Positions 5,560-10,046 of a DNA stretch of 10,046 nt are shown here, piece after piece. The translations under genes and the position numbers were made by a program. The notes beneath the pieces were generated by a model. It ran no database searches and was not told the origin of the DNA. It saw only the letters and a program-made list of their open reading frames with translations. Every line of letters begins with the position of its first letter. Positions within the stretch are counted from its first letter, which is position 1. The stretch is from an uncultured beta proteobacterium (GTDB lineage Bacteria; Pseudomonadota; Gammaproteobacteria; Burkholderiales; Burkholderiaceae). Location: assembly GCA_903909925.1 (NCBI GenBank), contig CAIVXR010000248.1:1-10046 (forward strand). The letters run 5' to 3'.

Positions 5560-7001
5560 TTAGCCAAGATTTAATGGCCCCCATTATGTTTGGGGGCCTG
5601 ATTGTATTTTTATTAATTGGATATCCGGCCGCTTTTTCACTTGGTGCTGTTGGCTTATTCTTTTCTTTTATCGGCATCGAAATGGGCATGTTCCAGCCCA
5701 CTTTTTTGCAAGCATTGCCAGACCGAGTTTTTGGCATTCTTTCAAATGACTTATTACTCTCTATTCCCTTCTTCACCTTTATGGGTGCAATTCTGGAGAA
5801 GTGTGGATTAGCAGAAGACATGCTAGAAGGCTTGGGACAGTTATTTGGCCCAATCCGTGGTGGCTTAGCTTATGCCGTAATTATTGTGGGTGCAATTCTG
5901 GGAGCGATTACTGGAACTGTTGCGGCATCAGTCATCGCCATGGGCTTAATCTCCCTACCCATCATGCTACGTTATGGCTACAACCCGCGCGTCGCTACCG
6001 GTGTGATCGCCGCCTCAGGAACGATTACCCAACTCATTCCACCATCACTCGTTTTAATTGTGTTGGCTGATCAGTTAGGTAAATCTGTGGGTGATATGTA
6101 TGCAGGCGCCATTGGTCCTTCCATCATTCAAATCATACTGTTCTGTTTATTTATTCTCTTCTTATCGATTTTTAGACCACAAGACGTACCAGCGTTGCCA
6201 CCAGAGGCGCGCCCAAAAATTGATTGGAAGTTGTTCAAGAAAATTCTTTGGGGCATTGTTCCTTCCATTGCTCTCATCTTCTTAGTACTCGGAACGATTT
6301 TGATGGGTCTAGCAACGCCAACCGAAGGTGGTGCGATGGGTTCTGTAGGAGCTCTAGTTCTGGCGGCTATGAATAAGCGCCTCCAAAAGACTTTAGTTTG
6401 GGATGCAATGACTTCCACCATGCGGATTAACGCCATGGTGATCTTCATCCTGATTGGCTCTACCGTCTTTGGCTTGGCCTTCCGCGGCGTTGATGGCGAT
6501 CTCTGGATTGAGCATCTCCTCTCAGGTCTACCCGGTGGCCAAGTTGGCTTCTTGATTGTGGTGAACTTGTTTGTCTTCTTCCTAGCCTTCTTCTTAGATT
6601 ACTTCGAGATTGCCTTCATCATCATTCCACTGCTTGCTCCAGTTGCACAAAAATTAGGAATTGATCTGATTTGGTTTGGGGTACTTCTCGGTGCCAATAT
6701 GCAAACCTCCTTCATGCATCCGCCATTTGGATTTGCCCTGTTCTATCTACGAGGGGTCGCACCGAAATCAGTCAAGAGCTCTGATATTTACTATGGAGCT
6801 CTGCCATGGGTTGGTTTACAACTGATTCTGGTGGCGATCATCATCTTCGTTCCAGAAACAGTGACCTACTTTATTGATAAGCCTGCAATAGCAGTTGATG
6901 CCAACGCAATCTCTGTGGATCCATTGGCTGGTGTTGAGCAAAATGAGATCACTGTAGACTCTAGTTCAGAGATCGAGCGGCAATTGCGCGAAAATAAATA
7001 A
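5556..7001 (+). CDS. TRAP transporter large membrane subunit (DctM family)
   Basis: A 481-residue multi-pass permease that carries out Na+-coupled transport. Family features include PFFTFMGAILEKCGLAEDML (71-90), GAILGAITGTVAASVIAMG (112-130), SGTITQLIPPSLVLIVLADQLG (154-175), GLATPTEGGAMG (251-262), DYFEIAFIIIPLLAP (348-362) and MQTSFMHPPFGFALFYLRG (382-400). About 12 or more hydrophobic segments are present. Standard DctM proteins have about 425-440 residues. This one carries a hydrophilic, acidic C-terminal tail of about 45 residues (436-481, rich in D/E/S/V) after the last membrane segment. The start is set by the 4-nt ATGA overlap with the small subunit. Confidence 0.9.
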   Translation: MISQDLMAPIMFGGLIVFLLIGYPAAFSLGAVGLFFSFIGIEMGMFQPTFLQALPDRVFGILSNDLLLSIPFFTFMGAILEKCGLAEDMLEGLGQLFGPIRGGLAYAVIIVGAILGAITGTVAASVIAMGLISLPIMLRYGYNPRVATGVIAASGTITQLIPPSLVLIVLADQLGKSVGDMYAGAIGPSIIQIILFCLFILFLSIFRPQDVPALPPEARPKIDWKLFKKILWGIVPSIALIFLVLGTILMGLATPTEGGAMGSVGALVLAAMNKRLQKTLVWDAMTSTMRINAMVIFILIGSTVFGLAFRGVDGDLWIEHLLSGLPGGQVGFLIVVNLFVFFLAFFLDYFEIAFIIIPLLAPVAQKLGIDLIWFGVLLGANMQTSFMHPPFGFALFYLRGVAPKSVKSSDIYYGALPWVGLQLILVAIIIFVPETVTYFIDKPAIAVDANAISVDPLAGVEQNEITVDSSSEIERQLRENK

Positions 7002-7039
7002 TATAAAAATAGTGGCATAAAAAATATAGGGGTTTTGCA

Positions 7040-8638
7040 ATGCAGGCAAAGTGGGGTATTCAGGGGATGGCGGTTGCGCCGCACTCCCTTGCTTCTGAAT
7101 CAGCGCTAGCAGTTCTCAGGGAAGGTGGAAACGCATTAGAGGCAATGGTAGCTGCAGCAGCGACTATTGCTGTCGTTTACCCCCATATGAATTCTATCGG
7201 CGGAGACTCTTTCTGGGTCATCCATTCTCCTGGTAAAGCAATGGGTGGTATTGATGCATGCGGTGCTGCTGCTGGTTTAGCTAGTAAGCAATGGTATGCA
7301 GAGCGTGGCATTACCAAAGCCATTCCATTTCGTGGTCCAGTTGCTGCTAATACTGTTGCCGGCACAATCTCTGGCTGGGGTGCTGCACATCAGCTATCTA
7401 AACAAGCTTTAGGCGGCAAGATTCCTATGTCTCGTTTGTTGGCTGACGCTATTCATTACGCAGAAACTGGTGTGCCAGTTACTTATAGTCAATCGAGCTT
7501 AACTGAAAAGAAGCGCGCAGAGCTAAGTGCTATTCCAGGATTTGCTAAGACCTTCTTGGTCAATGGCAAGGCACCAGCTGTTGGTAGCATCTTTAAGCAA
7601 GAGCGCTTAGCTAAAACTTTGCGCCAGATTGCAGGCAAAGGTACGGATGATTTTTATCGTGGCGATCTTGCTAACCTGCTGGCAAAAGAGCTCACTGATA
7701 TTGGTAGTCCATTACGTTTAAGCGATCTGCAGCGCCATCATGCAAAACTCATTGATCCACTCGAGCTCAAGCACAGTATGGCTAAGGTCTACAACATGGT
7801 GCCACCTACTCAGGGTGTAGTGTCATTGATGATTATTGGCATCTTGGATCAATTGAACTTAAAACGCTTTAAAGTAGACAGCACTGAATATGTGCACCAC
7901 TGCGTTGAGGCAACCAAGCAAGCATTTAAGATTCGGGATCAGTTTGTAACCGACCCTGCTTACATGAGTAAAAATGCGCAATCATTTTTATCGCCCGCAT
8001 TTCTGAAAAAACTGGCTAAGAACATTAATCCTAAAAAAGCCTTGCCTTGGGGTCAGGGTAAAGGCCCAGCAGATACCATCTGGATGGGCGTAATTGATGG
8101 TGCTGGCAACTGCGTTTCCTTTATTCAAAGTATTTATCACGAGTTTGGTGCTGGAATTGTGTTACCAAAGTCAGGTGTTAATTGGCAGAACCGCGGCTGT
8201 AGTTTCTCTTTGGATCCTAGGACGCTGAACCATCTCGAGCCGTATCGCAAACCTTTCCACACACTCAATCCTGCGCTGGCTTTATTCAAAGATGGTCGCT
8301 CAATGGTGTACGGCACTATGGGGGGCGATGGTCAGCCCCAAACACAATGCGCCCTGTTTACGCGCACCGCTACTTACGGACTCGACCCACAAGATGCGAT
8401 TAGTCGTCCACGTTGGCTGCTCGGTCGTACTTGGGGGCAAACTAGCGACAGTCTCAAACTAGAATCTCGCTTTAGTCCATGGGTTGCCAAAGAATTACAC
8501 GCAATGGGTCATGACATTGAGATGCTGGACTCTTTTGACGAGACAGTTGGGCACGCTGGTTGCATCATTCGTGACCCATCAGGCACCTTGCGTGGCGGCT
8601 GGGACCCTCGTAGTGACGGGGCTGTTAGCGCGTTTTAG
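7040..8638 (+). CDS. Gamma-glutamyltransferase-family Ntn hydrolase, cytosolic (YwrD/HpxW-like)
   Basis: A 532-residue proenzyme of the GGT family (peptidase family T3). These proteins self-cleave before a threonine that becomes the catalytic N-terminal nucleophile. Thr346 in GPADTIWMGVIDGAGN (342-357) fits that position, predicting a large subunit of about 345 residues and a small one of 187. Other family stretches are REGGNALEAMVAAAATIAVVYPHM (27-50), PFRGPVAANTVAG (96-108), PPTQGVVSLMI (255-265), FGAGIVLPKSGVNWQNRGCSFSLDP (369-393), GTMGGDGQPQTQ (425-436) and WDPRSDGA (521-528). There is no signal peptide, unlike secreted glutathione-cleaving GGT. Non-secreted relatives include Bacillus YwrD and Klebsiella HpxW (oxamate amidohydrolase), so glutathione need not be the substrate. 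An AGGGG site (7028-7032) precedes the start, and the gene begins 38 nt after the TRAP large subunit. Confidence 0.85.
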   Translation: MQAKWGIQGMAVAPHSLASESALAVLREGGNALEAMVAAAATIAVVYPHMNSIGGDSFWVIHSPGKAMGGIDACGAAAGLASKQWYAERGITKAIPFRGPVAANTVAGTISGWGAAHQLSKQALGGKIPMSRLLADAIHYAETGVPVTYSQSSLTEKKRAELSAIPGFAKTFLVNGKAPAVGSIFKQERLAKTLRQIAGKGTDDFYRGDLANLLAKELTDIGSPLRLSDLQRHHAKLIDPLELKHSMAKVYNMVPPTQGVVSLMIIGILDQLNLKRFKVDSTEYVHHCVEATKQAFKIRDQFVTDPAYMSKNAQSFLSPAFLKKLAKNINPKKALPWGQGKGPADTIWMGVIDGAGNCVSFIQSIYHEFGAGIVLPKSGVNWQNRGCSFSLDPRTLNHLEPYRKPFHTLNPALALFKDGRSMVYGTMGGDGQPQTQCALFTRTATYGLDPQDAISRPRWLLGRTWGQTSDSLKLESRFSPWVAKELHAMGHDIEMLDSFDETVGHAGCIIRDPSGTLRGGWDPRSDGAVSAF

Positions 8639-9254
8639 TAATCAATATCTTTGGTACGCGTAGGTTCCAATAAATAGCGGCTGCGCGTAGTCCAAAGATT
8701 CCCAACATACAAAGTACAGAACCTTCAATCGCATATTGAGGAATAAAGTTCAACACTAATACATAAGCACAGCATCCCAGCATTACCGGAATTGCGTATA
8801 GCTCATGAGACATGATCAGCGTTTTTCTACCGGCCAATAAATCTCGTATCAAACCGCCACCAATGGCAGTGATTACACCCAATATGATTGGGGCTACTGG
8901 TAAACCAAAATCCATACTCCAAGCCTTATTAGCTCCTTGAATAGCAAATAAGGCTGCACCAAAACCATCGATATATAACATCCAACGGTATATCTGCGGT
9001 TGAGTGAAAAAAGATTCAGAAAAAAATGTTAAGACACTTGCACTCAAAGCTAACCAAACATATATTTGATTCTCAGACCAAAAAACGGGTGTCGCTAAAA
9101 TGATGTCACGAATCGTACCGCCACCAATTGCAGTAATCACTCCCAGAACTAAGACACCAAAAAGATCAACCCCCCGATCGGCAATAGCCAGCACTCCAGT
9201 AACTGCAAAGGCCATTGTTGCAATGATGCCAACCCAGAAATTAATTTGTTCCAT
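8625..9254 (-). CDS. TRIC/UPF0126 family membrane protein (YadS/YicG-like)
   Basis: A 209-residue inner-membrane protein with about seven hydrophobic segments and an internal duplication. GVITAIGGGTIRD at 38-50 recurs as GVITAIGGGLIRD at 126-138, the glycine-rich kink motif of the prokaryotic trimeric intracellular cation channel family (older name UPF0126). TRIC homologues form trimeric K+-permeable channels; the physiological role of bacterial members is less clear. I chose the ATG at 9254 because MEQINFWVGIIATMAFAVTG aligns with the usual start of the first membrane helix. An in-frame TTG at 9293 would add 13 atypical residues. Neither start has a convincing Shine-Dalgarno. The stop lies inside the 3' end of the convergent GGT-like gene, giving a 14-nt tail-to-tail overlap. 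Confidence 0.87.
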   Translation of the reverse strand: MEQINFWVGIIATMAFAVTGVLAIADRGVDLFGVLVLGVITAIGGGTIRDIILATPVFWSENQIYVWLALSASVLTFFSESFFTQPQIYRWMLYIDGFGAALFAIQGANKAWSMDFGLPVAPIILGVITAIGGGLIRDLLAGRKTLIMSHELYAIPVMLGCCAYVLVLNFIPQYAIEGSVLCMLGIFGLRAAAIYWNLRVPKILITKTR

Positions 9255-9343
9255 ATGAAATAGTCTAAAGCAATTGAAAAGTCCTTCTCGCAAATTTGCT
9301 TCATCAATATACTGTTGTCTATGAGCACTAGGAAAAGCTACCC

Positions 9344-10012
9344 ATGAAACCTAAGCTTTATAGCTACTGGCGGAGCTCAGCCGCCTTCCGTGTTCGGATT
9401 GCACTCAATCTTAAGGGTATCGACTACGAAGTCATTCCAGTTCATCTCACCCAAAATGGTGGGGAACAAATGTCTGAATCTTATGAAAATAAAAATCCCA
9501 ATCGCTTAGTACCACTATTTGATGATGGAAAAAATAGTATTCACCAATCGCTCGCCATCATCGAATATCTAGATGAGATTCAAGCTAAACCAGCTTTACT
9601 TCCAAGCTCACCAATAGATCGCGCGTGGGTTCGCTCATTGGCCATGGATATGGCAATTGATATTCATCCCATTAGCAACCTGCGGGTACTACGCCACTTG
9701 ATAAAAGAAGTTAGAGCAAGTAATGAGGTGAAAGATGCCTGGTATCAACACTGGATCAAGCTAGGACTAACGAGTGTTGAAAAGCAACTCAGTACTAATA
9801 AGCGCCGTGGCCATTTTGCCTTTGGTGATCAACCTGGCCTGATTGATATTTGCCTAGTGCCACAACTCTTTAATGCCTTAAGCAGTAAGCTGGATATGAG
9901 CCCTTACCCTACTCTGATGAAAATCTTAGGCGAGTGTATGAAGCTACCGGCTTTTATAGATGCATCATGGGAAAAGCAAATAGATGCGGAAGGACTAAAC
10001 CCCCCTATTTGA
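9344..10012 (+). CDS. maiA: Zeta-class glutathione S-transferase, probable maleylacetoacetate isomerase
   Basis: A 222-residue cytosolic protein with a GST thioredoxin-like N-domain (about 1-83) and helical C-domain (about 90-215). YWRSSAAFRVRIALNLKG at 8-25 contains the zeta-class catalytic SS..xxRVRIAL motif (Ser11, Ser12, Arg16). NPNRLVPLF (51-59) holds the cis-proline, and HQSLAIIEYLDE (67-78) gives the Gln68-Ser69 glutathione contacts. DIHPISNLRVL (106-116) and GDQPGLIDICLVPQL (161-175) are typical of maleylacetoacetate isomerases. That enzyme converts maleylacetoacetate to fumarylacetoacetate in tyrosine/homogentisate breakdown, or maleylpyruvate to fumarylpyruvate in the gentisate route. 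No other pathway gene is in the window, so the physiological substrate is unproven. AGGAAAAG at 9330-9337 precedes the ATG. It is divergent from the TRIC gene, with 89 nt between them. Confidence 0.85.
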   Translation: MKPKLYSYWRSSAAFRVRIALNLKGIDYEVIPVHLTQNGGEQMSESYENKNPNRLVPLFDDGKNSIHQSLAIIEYLDEIQAKPALLPSSPIDRAWVRSLAMDMAIDIHPISNLRVLRHLIKEVRASNEVKDAWYQHWIKLGLTSVEKQLSTNKRRGHFAFGDQPGLIDICLVPQLFNALSSKLDMSPYPTLMKILGECMKLPAFIDASWEKQIDAEGLNPPI

Positions 10013-10046
10013 TTTTGGATTCCATCATTTTGACCAAGGCGTACAC
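10005..10046 (-). CDS. Possible 3' end of an unidentified gene (cut by window edge)
   Basis: The last 42 nt are open on the minus strand and end in TAG at 10005-10007, encoding VYALVKMMESKIK. The stop would overlap the end of the GST gene by 8 nt in a convergent arrangement. Thirteen codons are too few to identify a family or to prove coding. The lysine-rich helical end looks protein-like, and tight convergent packing matches the rest of the window. Confidence 0.35.
   Translation of the reverse strand: MYALVKMMESKIK

Noticed and set aside
6128..6448. 106-residue minus-strand open frame inside the TRAP large-subunit gene
   Set aside because: Antisense shadow of conserved membrane-protein codons with no recognisable motif.
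9255..9293. Extended TRIC start at a TTG (13 extra residues)
   Set aside because: MREGLFNCFRLFH is unlike family N-termini, the TTG has no ribosome site, and the ATG at 9254 aligns with the first membrane helix.
9264..9304. Minus-strand mini-ORF (MKQICEKDFSIAL) ahead of the TRIC gene as a leader peptide
   Set aside because: Only 13 codons, no ribosome site, no attenuator-like hairpin and no regulatory codon run.
9308..9313. TATACT as the -10 of the maiA promoter
   Set aside because: No acceptable -35 was found at 16-18 nt spacing, so the promoter could not be supported.

Overview
The window looks like chromosomal DNA from a moderate-GC betaproteobacterium, most likely a Polynucleobacter-like member of the Burkholderiaceae. 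This rests on the recA N-terminus, the encoded tRNA-Met, a TakP-like TRAP cassette, a long MHS-family permease and the general base composition. The genus is inferred by eye and was not tested. No insertion sequence, phage, plasmid or CRISPR element is visible. Most of the window is ordinary core or metabolic sequence.

Layout, left to right. (1) The left edge holds the first 15 codons of recA on the minus strand, with a near-perfect LexA (SOS) box in its promoter. Upstream is a small DUF2878-type membrane protein gene, then a tRNA-Met(CAU) gene with its own promoter and a strong intrinsic terminator. (2) Diverging from the tRNA is a short gene for a secreted protein made almost wholly of six 13-14 residue repeats. 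It matches my recollection of the 7(1) septoil knot family (formerly DUF6150), and it is the most unusual item here. A MOSC-domain (YiiM-like) gene follows 14 nt later. (3) A shared terminator hairpin separates this pair from a convergent MHS-family MFS permease that has a large periplasmic insertion. (4) A 334-nt divergent control region holds a perfect 9-bp inverted repeat with the GCAC-N7-GTGC pattern of NtrC-type sites. It precedes a TRAP operon (Tat-exported binding protein, small and large membrane subunits) and, 38 nt further on, a cytosolic gamma-glutamyltransferase-family Ntn hydrolase. (5) Two housekeeping-type genes close the window: a TRIC/UPF0126 membrane protein, whose 3' end overlaps the hydrolase gene tail to tail by 14 nt, and a divergent zeta-class GST (maleylacetoacetate isomerase type). 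The last 42 nt are open on the minus strand and may be the 3' end of another gene.

How the genes may work together. The TRAP genes and the Ntn hydrolase read as one uptake-and-hydrolysis unit. The binding protein resembles TakP and its relatives, which bind small 2-oxo, hydroxy or pyroglutamate-type carboxylates. The hydrolase resembles the non-secreted GGT-like proteins YwrD and HpxW. A substrate carrying a carboxylate next to an amide or gamma-glutamyl bond is therefore plausible, but this is inference. The upstream palindrome suggests activation by a dedicated or nitrogen-responsive regulator, although no matching sigma-54 promoter was found.
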